This document shows positions 1 to 11,496 of a DNA stretch of 64,000 bases, in pieces. The DNA is taken from NCBI GenBank assembly GCA_026075535.2, contig AP026542.1:8618001-8682000 (forward strand). Reading direction: 5' to 3'. How positions within the stretch are numbered: position 1 is the stretch's first letter; each line of letters begins with the position of its first letter. The stretch comes from Tricholoma matsutake. Taxonomy: Eukaryota; Basidiomycota; Agaricomycetes; Agaricales; Tricholomataceae. The notes under the pieces were generated by a model. That model was not told the DNA's origin, did no database searches, and saw nothing but the letters and a program-made list of their open reading frames with translations. The position numbers and the translations under genes were made by a program.

Positions 1-2277
1 AAAGGTTGTCTGCACGTAAAATAAGGATGAACTTACTATAGAATGAGCACTTGTCCTTCAAACTGGCGAACAACTATTGTTCCTAATAAGCGCTGCTAAC
101 AAGCTTGCTATATGTAGCGGGAGATTACCGCGTGGTGGAGCTTCCATCTTATGAACAAGCACCATTCCTTTGCGAACAAGAGCTCGGCGTACACGTTTCA
201 AACCCAGGGACACACATTGACCTGCTTCAGCCGATGTAACATCCGCCCTGAATAACACAATTAGTTGGCATCGTGCGAGCAGTAAACCATTGACTACGAA
301 CCTTTTCCTTTGCATGCTCTTTACGACAGTTGTCTGGTAGTTTCCATTGGAATCAGGTCCAAATAAAACGGGGTCTCCCGTCTTGACCCTTCCAGAATTG
401 ACAATCCCATTCACAACCGTTCCGACGTATGGCACAGACCATACTTCCGTGATGGAGAACTGTTACAATGTCATCTGATCAGTTGAACACAAAAGAAAAG
501 GAAACAAGTCACCTCTAACGGTTGGTTGACTGCAAACTTCTCATCGTCGGCTTCACTCGACGGGAGGAGGTTTAGAAATGTGCGAACCTACAGCAATAAA
601 ACGGACAGTGGGCGGAATATTGGGGTTATAGATAAGACTCACATAATCTAGACCTTCCCCCGTCACATTGGATATTTGGAATATAGGGCACAACCTGAAG
701 GGTCACTTCGTCATCAGTGAATAAGGAAAAAAAGACATCGCAGCAGACCGTTCGGCACCAAAAGAAGTAGCGAGCTCCACTGCCGTCTCAAAGGAGTTGA
801 CAAGCACCGGATTTTTGCTGTAGAAAAGGTGAAAAAGGAAATTAGACATTGCCACATTACTCTACAGTCACTCAACAAACCGGCATCCTGGACTCGTTAA
901 TATCTTGACAACTTGTTTCATGGTATCGGCCATCTTGTTCGGGGGGGTCATGTCAATCTAAATTGGACTAAACCATGTTCACGCAAAAGTGGCCACTACA
1001 CGCTTACTTTTGTAATACACACGACCACTGGGACGCTTAACGCGAGAGCAATGGCAAGATGCTCTTTTGACATTCCAATTAGACCTGCATTGGCGCCCAC
1101 TATCAGAATAACACAAGATGCCGCTCCTGACGTTAACCCGTATAGCGTCGTTTTCAAATAGCGCTCGTGACCAGCAAGATCTAACACCAGGTGAGTGTTA
1201 TAGTTATATAGTTATAACCGGAATTTACCAATGAAAGAGACGATCTTGGCGGCCTGCACAGATATTTCTTCCCAGCCTAGTTTCTCTTGTCGAATGACAT
1301 CTGGATCGGATGAATTCATCGTGTGTGGTAATATTGGAGCGCCTGACGGGCCAAAACCCAAGATCTAACGAGAAAATAGTAAAAGTAAAAGGAGAATATC
1401 AAAACACTCAAACAATGAAAATTCCATACTTCCATCCCAACGCTAGATGTACGCCCTGTCTCCATCTCGTGTTTATGGCGGAACAGCCCAACACGAGCAC
1501 GCCCTCTTCCGTCGTCCAAAGCACCTGCCAAAATGTCTGGAATGAAGCAAAGGAGATTCATTAACATGCGTACCGCGAGTAAGAACTCCTAAGGTTGTCG
1601 ATTTTCCGCTGTCAACATTTCCAACGACGGCACATCTGACCTCAGGGGTAAGGGAGACACTTGGTGGAGGTAACCTCAGAAGTAAAGATATCCGCGGACG
1701 CCCCGTTCTCGTTTCGAAGAGAACAGAAGTCTGAGGGGCACATCAGCGATTTGTTTTGTGTAGATGTGGATGATTCACCGACCTTTCCACCGACCTCCTC
1801 TACCGCTCGGGTAATTCCATCCCTAAGTAAATCTAACTCCTGCACGGTGCGGGGAACACCAGACCAGCCTTCAGAATCGCCAGATACTTCACCTGCGAAT
1901 AACTGGGCGCGTGGAGGCTGCTCTCCTATTCGGAAGACGTACTCTCCCCGGTGTTGTGTGATCAGTTCAGCAATCATGTCGTGGGCGGCAACAGGGGTAT
2001 TGGAGAGTAACGATGCCTAGACAGCCCGATCAGTGAAATAGAGGGTCTGCAGTGAAGGGCGTACCAATATCTTCTCCTCAACATCCACGAGTCCAGCTCT
2101 CGCATTAACACTATCCTTGTCTTGGTCTAGAGTACCTTGCTTGCCCTTGCCCTTTAGCTGCTGCGTAGTTTTGCTTTCCCTCTCCTTCTCGATAACGGTA
2201 GTTCGAGTCCGCTGCTTGACGAGTTCCCTGTGGTGTATCTCCTCGATCTCTGTCTGAAATGTCCGTAGACTGGTCAT
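1..2277 (-). CDS. GTPBP1/GTPBP2-like translational GTPase, 3' end beyond window
   Basis: Encodes a cytosolic GTPase of the EF1A superfamily, GTPBP1/GTPBP2 branch, a family tied to ribosome rescue and mRNA turnover in animals. From the ATG at 2277 one reads a basic Lys/Arg-rich N-terminus, a [11 protein letters not shown] stretch (about 1930), the P-loop GNVDSGKST (about 1600), the family signature [16 protein letters not shown] (about 1480-1430), the G3 motif [12 protein letters not shown] (about 1180-1150), ITK of G4 (about 1000), and domain 2 with [11 protein letters not shown] and [10 protein letters not shown] (435-330). Several short introns interrupt it; one separates LTRG from ALDDGRG between about 1590 and 1520. 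The last visible piece may be a 26-nt exon at 37-62 reading FEGQVLILY, followed by a GTAAGT donor, so the C-terminal domain is missing only because the window ends. The family call is strong; the substrate and exact role in fungi are inferred. Confidence 0.9.
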
Positions 2278-2660
2278 TGCGCAAATGAAAATGGTTGTAA
2301 TATTTATAACCAGATATTTATGGCCGTGTCATGACTCGAAGACTCGGAGACTCGGAGTCAAAATAAATGTGACTCGGATGTACTCATATCTTGATGCTAC
2401 TAGAGTAGTCACGCATGTTGTAGAGTCACGCATCCTATGGGCATCCACGCCATTGCTATAGAGGAGACTCCCGGCACGTCTCCAGCACGTACACAGAGAA
2501 GGATGTAACACAAAAGAATCCCAGAGTCCACAGACGCTGTGTGTTTCATGTAACTGCTCAAGTACATATAGTAATTGTATAGTAATCTATTCTATCACGT
2601 GCCCAAGTGTGCATAATTGTTCGTCTCGACGCTGGCGGAAGGTCCTTGACCACGCCAGCT
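2278..2660. promoter_or_regulatory. Divergent intergenic region, probable bidirectional promoter
   Basis: This 383-bp gap separates the start of the GTPBP1-like gene (-) from that of the NFKBIL1-like gene (+), so it should carry both promoters. It holds short GACTCG/GACTCGG repeats near 2334-2378. No clear TATA box was seen. An upstream in-frame ATG at 2607 leaves the start of the right-hand gene slightly uncertain. Confidence 0.5.
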
Positions 2661-4771
2661 ATGAGCCAGGATCCAACCATGTTCGGCCCCTCTGCGTTAT
2701 CTACTGCTCGGATACCAAAGATTAGTGGCACGACTCCCGGCATGCTCGACCCTACGCAACTTGAACGACTCTGCCGAATCCCCAACTCAAAATTGTCATT
2801 TGCAGCGTTTAATCCACTCACAGCATCAACACAAAAAGAGGTGCCTGATCTTCGCAAACTCTCCTTGAACGAAGAACTGTACCGACCCAAACGCGTCGTC
2901 GTGGAGACCCTTCCCACTGGCGAGTGCTATTGGCGTTTCGTACCAAGTGCTCGGAGGGATGATAATGTATCGGATGAAGGCCAATGGCCGAGAGTAGTCG
3001 AATTATGTGGGTAAGCGCAGCGTGTTCTTATGAACTCGCTAGCTCAAATCCTGAAGTTGCATGGCAGAGAACTGGTTGAATGCTCGCAAGACCAATGGGA
3101 CATCTACAAACTTGATCCTCTCTACGAATGTCGCGTAAGGTCATACCCTAACCTGACCGTTATCTCGAAAATCGGTCCCAAACCTCAAACGAACAACAGA
3201 ACCCCCGTGGGTCCTAAACGTCGCGTTTCCTCCGAGTCACCAACACCCGAGCCAGTATTACCACCGCCGAATCCTAGAAAGAAGCATAAAATCGTGGTCG
3301 AACCGCGTGCAGAAGAGAGTGATGAGGAGAGTGAAGTTGAACAGATGGTCATTGACGATGGGCCGTCCGGTTCGCGACCACGCTCAGCAGGCCCTGGCAA
3401 CAGGGCGAAGAAGTTCAAAGACGAAATAGAGCGGAATAGGAAAACTAGAAGGGAAAAGGCAGCTCGTCGTGCAGAGTGGTTAGCAAGACAAGAAGGCGGG
3501 TTGGAATTTTCAGTGGACCAGGCCTTTTATTCTCAGAGCGTTCCTCCAGAGCAAGTGGGGAAGAGGAAAGGTATGTTCTCTGCTGCTAACTATGAATACA
3601 TTGATGACGTCCCACTCTGTAGTCAATTCATTATTTAATTCATTACGGTCCGACCACGCAACACTTTCAGATGAAGAAGAACCGACTCGTAATAGCGGCA
3701 GCTATCGTCCTTCAAAACTTCCCAAACGCAGACGGACTGTTTCCCCTGCATCCGCAAAACGTGACCTTGAAGCCAGACGCCTGGAAAGAGAGAAACGAAG
3801 GCAACGTCGAAGGGAGGAAGATCTGAACGCTCGTAGACAAGAACGAGATGCGAGGTTCCTCAATGAGCTTTATGCCGAGACTCCAGATCTGGAAATGAAT
3901 GGTGAGCTTTTCGGGGTTATCATTGATGCACCGCAGCTGTATTTCGGAATAGGCATACAAAGTCAAGGTACACAAGAAATGCTGAGTGCTAACAGTGATG
4001 AAGAAGCGATCCATGCTGGGGTACATGAAATTGACGAAGACTCTGCAAGGCAAGCGGCGATCGCAGAATCTCGCCGAAAGCTTGCCGAACTTGAGGCCGA
4101 CCGCCCTCTATGGCAGGAGCAGGCGAAGAAGCGGATGGAGCGGGACAAGGCCGAGGAAGAGGCTTCACGTGCAAAAGCTGAAGCAAGAAGACGTGCTGTG
4201 GAAGCAGAGGAGGATCGCCGAGAGAAAGTGCGACGGGAACAAGAGGCGAAAGAAACACTGAGGAGAGAGAGAGAGGAGTTGGCACGCCGAGAAAGAGATA
4301 GACGGCAGCGACAGCAACGCTGGTCTTATGGACCTTGGACAGTCCAACGGGCGCTCGAACGATACAGGGTTCTGTGTGAATCTTTTGACACGACCAAGTT
4401 TTCTGTGTGCGAACCTCTGACAGTTGATGTTGTTCCGTGGCCAGTCTTACAGTCTCCTGTTACTTTCTCTGTGGAAGATGTCAACTGGGCGGCGGTGGAG
4501 AAATTCTTTCAGGAAGTGAGAGGACTGATGCGACCGCAGGACTACAAGACGTTTGTCGAGAAGAGTCATCGCAGGTTTCATCCTGATCGCTGGAGGAGTA
4601 GATCCCTTTTGAAAAGTATAATCGATGAAACAGAGAAAGGGTGTATAGATGTTGGTATGTACCTTATCTTCTTTACTTTGGTACTTTGTACTTATGGACC
4701 AACGTTAATGAGCGGCTAACACGGTTGCCCAGGCGTTGACGCCTATATGGCAAGAGCTTAAGGGTCGTTGA
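2661..4771 (+). CDS. Coiled-coil protein with C-terminal NFKBIL1/J-like segment
   Basis: Function is not established. The N-terminal part is poorly conserved and charged. A long Arg/Glu-rich helix (about 3740-4320, mostly Arg, Glu, Ala, Lys) should form a coiled coil and carries basic nuclear-localisation-like stretches such as KLPKRRR. The C-terminal part holds RWSYGPWTVQRALERYRV, then DVVPWPV and FVEKSHRRFHPDRWRSR; the HPDR motif resembles the J-like end of NFKBIL1 (IkB-like) proteins. Four introns fit the frame: about 3007-3042 (unusually short, least certain), 3571-3622, 3902-3952 (51 nt, in frame, so retention would also read through), and one near 4656-4715, after which ANTVAQALTPIWQELKGR leads to the TGA at 4769. 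The ATG at 2661 is preferred; 2607 is an in-frame alternative. I recognise the C-terminal block from agaricomycete predicted proteins, so the gene is real; its role is unknown. Confidence 0.78.
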
Positions 4772-5038
4772 TTAACGGGCATTATAGGCCGAGGATGTTT
4801 AGAGAACGATTATAATGGATCGCGTACAATTTGATTTAGCATTCCAAACATCGTACTGCCTTGAATCACTACCCTGTAGACCTTGGGGCTACTTCTGGGC
4901 TTCTCTGCCATATTGCCAAGTAAAAGGGAGACAGCAGCGTTTCAATTTAGTAAATAGGCTGTTCAGCGCCTCTGCTAGAATTGACGCCGTGGTTTGTATA
5001 CTGTCGATAAGGGTCAACAATCCTGAGACTCTGCCCTC

Positions 5039-7081
5039 ATGGCTCCCAGCCTAGACGCCCATGCCCGCAACAGTACGATACGAAGAGTTCAGTCTACTGG
5101 TGATATCCCTAGGGAACCACGACCAATTTACAAGCCTCTGGAGGCACCCCTCGCCGCCGATGACAGCGATCAAGCTGGCCAAAGTCCTTTCTCTTCCGCC
5201 TCGTCGTCATCACCTCCTAATGCCTCGCCTAATGCCGCCCAACATCTGCCTCCTGTAACTTTGACTCCGCAATCGACAGCAATGCCGCCCCTGGTGCAGT
5301 TGCAAAGCCAACTCTCGTCTGGACCCATTATTCGGCATGTACCACTCCCACACAGATCCTTTTACAGGCGATCTTTGGCATTCCTTGGGCTTGGACGGGG
5401 AGCTTCGCCAGAAAGGAGATCACTGATGGGACTCATGTTCAACCTGGTATCAGGATTCATTCAGGTGCGTGACATCATACATCGTTGAAGATCTGGACGG
5501 TTGAAAGAAAAAAAAAGATCGTCGCTGTAGTAACAATCCTGTGCCTCTCGGGAACACGTCTGAAAAGCCCGACAGATCCTGAACTGACGGAGTGGGTTGC
5601 CTGTAGTCGGCCTCTCGGTGTCTGGGCGTGTATTTGGGTGGTCCGAGCGCTTCTAGCTTGTGGACTGACTTATTGGGGTTTCTTGCGTGACCGCAAAGCG
5701 TACGTTCCTTTCTGTGTCATACGCCCATTGTAAAGTGCTTGCTTCAGTCGACAACATCGTCATACCGAAGAAGGCGCTTCTGCTGGGCTATCGACTAACT
5801 CGAACGCTTCAGCTCCTTCCGTCACTGGCAACACAACTTCGACTCGTACACAACGACATGCCAGTGCTGACTCAAGTACTCCCGGGGATCCAGCAGAACA
5901 TCCAACCTTACCATATTCTCGACTTTATTCTCGGTTTGTCTCTCTTCCTCCGCAAGTAGTTGTTCGCTGAACTTTTTGGTGGTGTGGGCTAGCTTGACGC
6001 TCCTTTCTTCACTTCTGACTCTAAGCTGGTTTCTTACTGCTCATATTTTGGAATACACCTCCATTAACACCTGTCGTCGGTCCTCTCCTCACATTTGGTG
6101 GCTCACATTTGGGATCCTGTGTCTTATGTACCTCATGGTTCTTGAGGTTGTCTTGCTTGGTATCGTTGTCTTCATTGTTGCGCCAATACTGCTCGTAAGT
6201 CCAGCAGTTGTTCGTTTATCCTCTTCGACGACACTTTCTAACCTAACCACAGTTATTTTGGAACATATTTCTCATCTGTGTTGGTCGGCACCCACTACAA
6301 ACCTCTTCCATGATCAAACCCGAAATCGGAAAACTTTCAAAATCACTGGTTGATCGCATTCCTTTGGTGATGTATATTCCCCCACCTCCATCTGGCTCAC
6401 CCCACGAAAAAATAGCTCCTCCGGACCCTGCATATTCTTATCCGCCGAAACATGCAGCACAGCACACATCTGTGACTCCACCCACAACCTCAAGACAGCG
6501 GTTCAAATTCATCAGGAGGTTTGGAGGAAAGAAGAGAAAGAGTGGCACTGGTTCATCAGCCCAACCGAATGACGATAATGTGCCTAAAGAGCCTCAGACA
6601 TGGGAAGCGCACTGGGAACAAGGAGAATACCCTTTTGTTGTGCTCGAGGGCAATCGCGCAGCGTGCGCCATCTGTTTAATGGACTTTGAAGAGCCGAAGA
6701 AAATAGGGCGTCTAATCTCTGGCGGCCCTGAGCCGACTGTAGAAACGACTGTTCAAGATGAAGCCGAAAAGCTAGTTCTTAGAGATACGGACGTTGCTGC
6801 AGAGGCGACCCAGTCCATCGTAGAAGAAGGGAGGAATGACAGCCTGAAACTCGAAAGTGCAGGGGAAGGCGCTCAGCCCTTGAGACTTCTTGCGTGTGGT
6901 CACGTTTTTCATGTTAGTCTCTTAACGCTTCTTCAATTCGGTTGTACTCACGATTCCTCATTCCTAGAAAACATGTTTGGATCCTTGGCTGACAGATATT
7001 TCGGGGCGGTGCCCAGTTTGCCAGAGAGCTGTTGAATTTCCTGATGAGAAGAACCCTCGGAAGCAACGTCGACAAAATTGA
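5039..7081 (+). CDS. Multi-pass membrane RING-H2 finger protein, probable E3 ubiquitin ligase
   Basis: A probable membrane-anchored ubiquitin ligase. The N-terminal third is Ser/Pro-rich and cytosolic in character; hydrophobic segments follow (MFNLVSGFIQ/IVAVVTILCL, WACIWVVRALLACGLTYW, LTLLSSLLTLSWFLTAHI, LMYLMVLEVVLLGIVVFIV). The C-terminus has the RING: CAIC near 6665, CGHVFH near 6896, then KTCLDPWL and CPVC up to the TGA at 7081. Introns that restore the frame: 5465-5517, one near 5697-5755, one near 5935-5991, one near 6196-6261, and one splitting the RING at CGHVFH/KTCLDPWL. The second and third zinc ligand pairs are about 73 residues apart, longer than the usual RING loop. The gene lies in the same direction as its upstream neighbour. 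The E3 activity is inferred from the RING only. Confidence 0.82.
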
Positions 7082-7910
7082 CAGTTCAATCAGATATTGG
7101 ATGGATATATAACGTTTCGGTTTATGAAACTGTCAGAGTATGGACTTCGCTTCACGACGCTCATTATTGACTGTATTACTTACATGGCTTTGTGTTCGAC
7201 ATCAAGATATGTATACCAACATACAATTGTAATTGTTTCAATGCATTCGACGTTCCGAGTTCCGAGTCAAAGACCGAACGACAGGAAGAGAGGATTGTGG
7301 CGATGTTTCAAATTTCTATCTCCTGCCGGTGGGCTTCCTTTGATGATGCATAGGAGCCCGAATGAGAATGCGACACGAGAGCTTGGTCTACTTCCTGGCC
7401 CGGCTCTCGGTCTCAAAGAATTGGCGAACACAGAAGGTTGCTGGGTAGCGGTCGTCAGAAGATCAATCCACAGATGTGTTCGTGCCGATTTACTCAGCAC
7501 GCGTTGGAGCAAGCTTAAGCGGAAGGGCTTGCGCACGCAAGTCATAACGATTCATATATGCATCCGCCATACTGATCTTTGGCGTGGCGGCGCGGCTGAA
7601 TGCCTTGAAAGTTCGCCATTTGGCAAAAGAAATAAATCCCATGATCTAGGGTCCCAAAAAGTTTTGAAATTCTGTACATATTTCGAGGAGACAGTCGAAC
7701 CCGACTTCGCAGAGCTTGGAAGTCTTTTGGATTCTACTTGTATGATCTCATGTGTGCCAACGAATAAAAGATAACGAAGGATGGCAAAAGCAATCGCAAA
7801 AGCAGACCATTTGAATTGGCTTTGCTGACGGGATTGTAGCCGCTTTCACACGGGCTAGTTTGAGTTCGGAATCACTGACCCCGGCTTCCCCGTCAGACTT
7901 TCTATAGCTA
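7082..7910. other. Intergenic region upstream of ferrochelatase
   Basis: About 830 bp between the RING gene stop and the ferrochelatase ATG. Open frames here have no recognisable domains and no coherent exon structure. It should hold the RING gene terminator and the ferrochelatase promoter; no specific site could be assigned. Confidence 0.5.
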
Positions 7911-9324
7911 ATGGCTGCCCCGCGGACGAGTGTATTGTCGCGCTCACTTTCTCGTTCTTTTGCTTCCTTGCACCCTCGTTCCACAGGCAAGAGGTGAATC
8001 CAGTTTTTCCCGCTTACACTTTGTTTCTCATGTTTTAGCAGTCCAACAGGTATGCGTTTGGTGTTATCGAGTCAACCGCGTAATTAACAACTGGCACTAG
8101 CCATCGTCATGTTGAACATGGGGGGCCCTGCAACTGCGAGTTCCTCCCTCGTTTTCACATACTTGTAACTGACGTTAAACAGGTTCCTGAAACGCACGAC
8201 TTCCTAAAGAACCTCTTCTCAGATGGCGATATCATTCCGTTACCGTTCCAACGAATTCTTGCACCGATTATTGCCCGCAGACGCACCCCTAAGATCGAAA
8301 AGCAATACGCGGACATAGGCGGGGGTTCTCCAATCCTTCGTTACACAAATATCCAGGGAGAAGGGATGGCCAAGCTCTTGGATGAGTTGCACCCTGAAAC
8401 AGCTCCACACAAGGCCTACGTTGCTTTCCGATACGTCCGACCTCTCACGGAAGAGACAGGGAGACAGATGAAGGCGGATGGAGTCACACGAGCTATTGCT
8501 TTTACGCAGTATCCGCAGTACAGCTGCAGCACCACCGGTAGTAGTCTTAACGAGTTGTTCAGACGTGGGAAAGGGGGTGACATTGGTCAGGATGTTGAGT
8601 GGAGTGTGATTGACCGCTGGGGCACACATCCCGGGTTCGTCGAGGTGCGTCACATATGCACGCACACTTGATAATCAAGGCTGCATGTTTTGTCCAGGCT
8701 GTCGCACAAAACATCGAAGCAGCTCTAGCGAAATTCTCTCCATCAACCCGGAAGGACACCGTACTGCTATTTTCGGCCCATTCATTACCTATGTCTGTCG
8801 TAAATCGCGGGGACCCATACGTCTTGGAAGTATCCGCGTCTGTTTCAGCCGTAATGGATAGACTCAAACACAGCAACCCGTATCGTCTAGTTTGGCAATC
8901 ACAAGTGGGACCGTCTGCGTGGATGGGGATGCAGACGGCAGAAGCTCTGAAAGGTCTAGCACGTCTCGGAAAAAAACAGGTGGTATTAGTCCCGATCGCT
9001 TTCACCAGTGATCATATCGAAACCTTATACGAACTTGATATGGAGTATGTCAAAGAGGCAAAAGAGGTGAGAATCTATTTCATTTTAGAATGATAGGAGA
9101 CCTCTTATTATTCTCCGCAGCTTGGCATCGAAGTATATCGCGCAGAATCTCTCAATGAATCACCGGTGTTCATTCGAGCGCTTGCAGATATCGTAGTGCA
9201 ACATCTACGTGACTGCAAGTCGGGAAAGGGTCCTGTAAGTACGCAATTTGGCCTCCGTTGCCCAGGATGCACAAACACGACTTGTGGGCTACAAAAGAAT
9301 TGGTTTGCACGGGGCGGCCGATAG
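7911..9324 (+). CDS. HEM15: Ferrochelatase, mitochondrial precursor
   Basis: Inserts Fe2+ into protoporphyrin IX, the last step of heme synthesis, at the mitochondrial inner membrane. The start at 7911 gives a presequence rich in Arg and Ser and poor in acids ([19 protein letters not shown]), as expected for import. The body has [50 protein letters not shown] with the catalytic His, and [14 protein letters not shown]. The C-terminus has CPGCTNTTC, the C-x2-C-x4-C spacing of the [2Fe-2S] ligands in human ferrochelatase, plus the upstream Cys in YSCST. Exons: 7911-7993, 8039 (or 8042)-8049, 8101-8135, 8183-8644, 8698-9066, 9121-9324. Exon 2 is a microexon of 11 or 8 nt with a tandem TAGCAG acceptor, both in frame. 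Intron 3 (8136-8182) needs a GC donor (ACT/GCGAGT) to keep the frame. The family call is very secure. Confidence 0.96.
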
Positions 9325-9584
9325 CTTGGCATGCACCTATTCAAATGTAAATCGAGCATTCGCGTCTCGTAATGCTGTTAGACTTGTATCAGAAGTAAAG
9401 AAACTTTGAAAGTCAAAAGAATACTTGCAAGCCGCGGAGGTGGCTTAGTCATACTGATCGTTTGGTTATACTTTTGCGTCCATCATGCAAGAGTGGAATC
9501 ATGTTAAAAGCCCCGTTTTGTTGGAAGTGTATAAGCCCGCTGTCAACGTTGTAAACTTCGGTAACGACCTACTCCCTCCCGAAA

Positions 9585-11441
9585 ATGACACATATCACTG
9601 TGGTCTCTTCCCCTGGAAAAGTCCTGATTGCGGGAGGATATCTCGTACTCGACCCAAAGTATTCAGGGATAGTAGTTTCGACATCATCGCGGTTCTACAC
9701 GGCTGTTCAACCCTATCCAGGCAGTGCGAATCGCATAAGAGTCCGATCACCACAATTCGTGAATGCTATTTGGGAGTATTCTGTCACTGCTGCTGGGGCT
9801 TCAGTGGTCGTCGAGGATGCTGTTACCAAGTAAGCTGGTTATGTATCTGAATTATGTATAGATTTTATGAATCAAATGCAGTACCAGCAAGAATAAGTTT
9901 GTGCACCTTGCGCTGCAGAACACCATTGCCATCGCGTCTGAATTGAGTGGTATCTCATCCGTGATCGAGACGTTATCGACCGGAATCGATATTGTCATCG
10001 TAGGCGATAATGACTTTTACTCTCAAAGAAAGAAGGTGAATTTTGCAGTTCTTGTGGCTTCCATGAAGCTAACTGGCTGCACTGATTAAAAGCTATCCAC
10101 TCTCGATCGAACTTTCGATTCATTGTCTAAAATTCCACCATTCTCCCCAACGGACGTTACTCTGTCCGACATCCACAAGACAGGCCTTGGCTCCTCAGCA
10201 GCTTTGATTACATCGCTGGTTTCTGCGCTTCTCGTGCATTTCTCGACTATCCCAGCCACTTCATTCACCCACAACAGTGACGGGCAACGACTTGCTCACA
10301 ACTTGGCGCAGTATGTACACTGTCTAGCTCAAGGAAAGGTTGGCAGTGGCTTTGATGTCTCCGCCGCCGTATTTGGAAGCCATATTTATACCCGCTTCAA
10401 TCCTGAGGTTATTCATGACCTTATGAACAATGATGCTGTCAGTCATCCGTGATTCATTTGTGTTGGATGCTATAATTCCTTTCCATAGCTTCCGTCGCAA
10501 TCTCTTTCTCCTGTTTTACTGCCTTCAAATCCGGCTTGGGATTACCGTGTTCAGCAATTCAAGCTGCCGCCTTTGACAAGGATCATGCTGGCCGACGTAG
10601 ACGCAGGCAGCAACACCCCTTCCTTTGTTGGACTAGTCCTTAGATGGAGAAAGGAGAAACCCTCAGAAGGTTACTTAAATCCTTCTTCGACGGCCATCTA
10701 ATCAGCGTAACGTTTTTTCCTTAGCCCATGAATTATGGACAGCGTTGGATCAATTCAACCAATCTCTCGCACATACGCTTTTAGAGCTGTCCTCGCTGTA
10801 TGACAAAGATCCCGAAACCTATACGATAGTTGTGAAATACATATCATCACTGCGCGTCGAACAGGTGAGCCTGACGAACCTTTGTAAAATTAATTATTTC
10901 CTCATGGAGTTACAGTGGAATGCGAACCCTTCACAGACGGCTGAAGAACAGCTTATCATATCGCACTTCGCTGAAGCCCACCGTCTTTCACAGGTACGCT
11001 GGCCTACCCTCTACTCCTTTGAACGTTGCATGGGTCTGAGTCATTATTTATTTTTAGGAGATCCGCAAGAAGATGAGGGAAATGGGGACAGCGTCCACGG
11101 CTGAGATTGAACCAGAACAGCAGACCAATCTGCTAGACAGATGCATTTCCCTTCCTGGCGTAATCGGGGGTGGTGTTCCTGGTGGTGCGTTCGCATTTTG
11201 AGCCAATCAGATCTTTCGCTAAACGCGTACACTAGCTGGAGGATATGACGCGATCTGGTTGTTGGTTTGTGAACCTGTAGACCCATCGCCTGATATGTGG
11301 CCATGGCAGCGGGTTGAGAATCTTTGGAAGACCCGCCAAGAAGTTTCTCCTCTTTCTGCCGGACAGAGTCTTGCCGGAGGTACTCGAATTGAAGAGCTGG
11401 ATAAGATTCCTGGTTTGAGCGTTGCCGTTGGGTTTCTGTAA
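9585..11441 (+). CDS. ERG8: Phosphomevalonate kinase
   Basis: A GHMP-family kinase that converts mevalonate 5-phosphate to the diphosphate, feeding ergosterol and isoprenoid synthesis in the cytosol. The N-terminus SSPGKVLIAGGYLVLD is typical, and the ATP-binding GHMP motif GLGSSAAL sits near 10180. GKVGSGFDVSAAVFGSHIY (about 10337) and ADVDAGSNTPSFVG (about 10590) are further family blocks. Eight exons fit: 9585-9829, 9882-10035, 10093-10437, 10489-10669, 10725-10864, 10916-10993, 11058-11181, 11236-11441, joined by introns of about 50-65 nt with GT-AG ends. The last exon ends in LDKIPGLSVAVGFL then TAA. The gene follows ferrochelatase by 260 bp on the same strand and converges on the amino-acid transporter, with only about 55 bp between stop codons. 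All key motifs are intact. Confidence 0.96.
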
Positions 11442-11496
11442 TAATTATATTTGATCTATGTAGTCCGTCTGGTAACATGCTATAGATGTTTCCTTA

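Noticed and set aside
7097..7774. 225-codon plus-strand open frame between the RING and ferrochelatase genes
   Set aside because: No recognisable domain, mixed composition and no exon logic; it lies in what should be terminator and promoter DNA.
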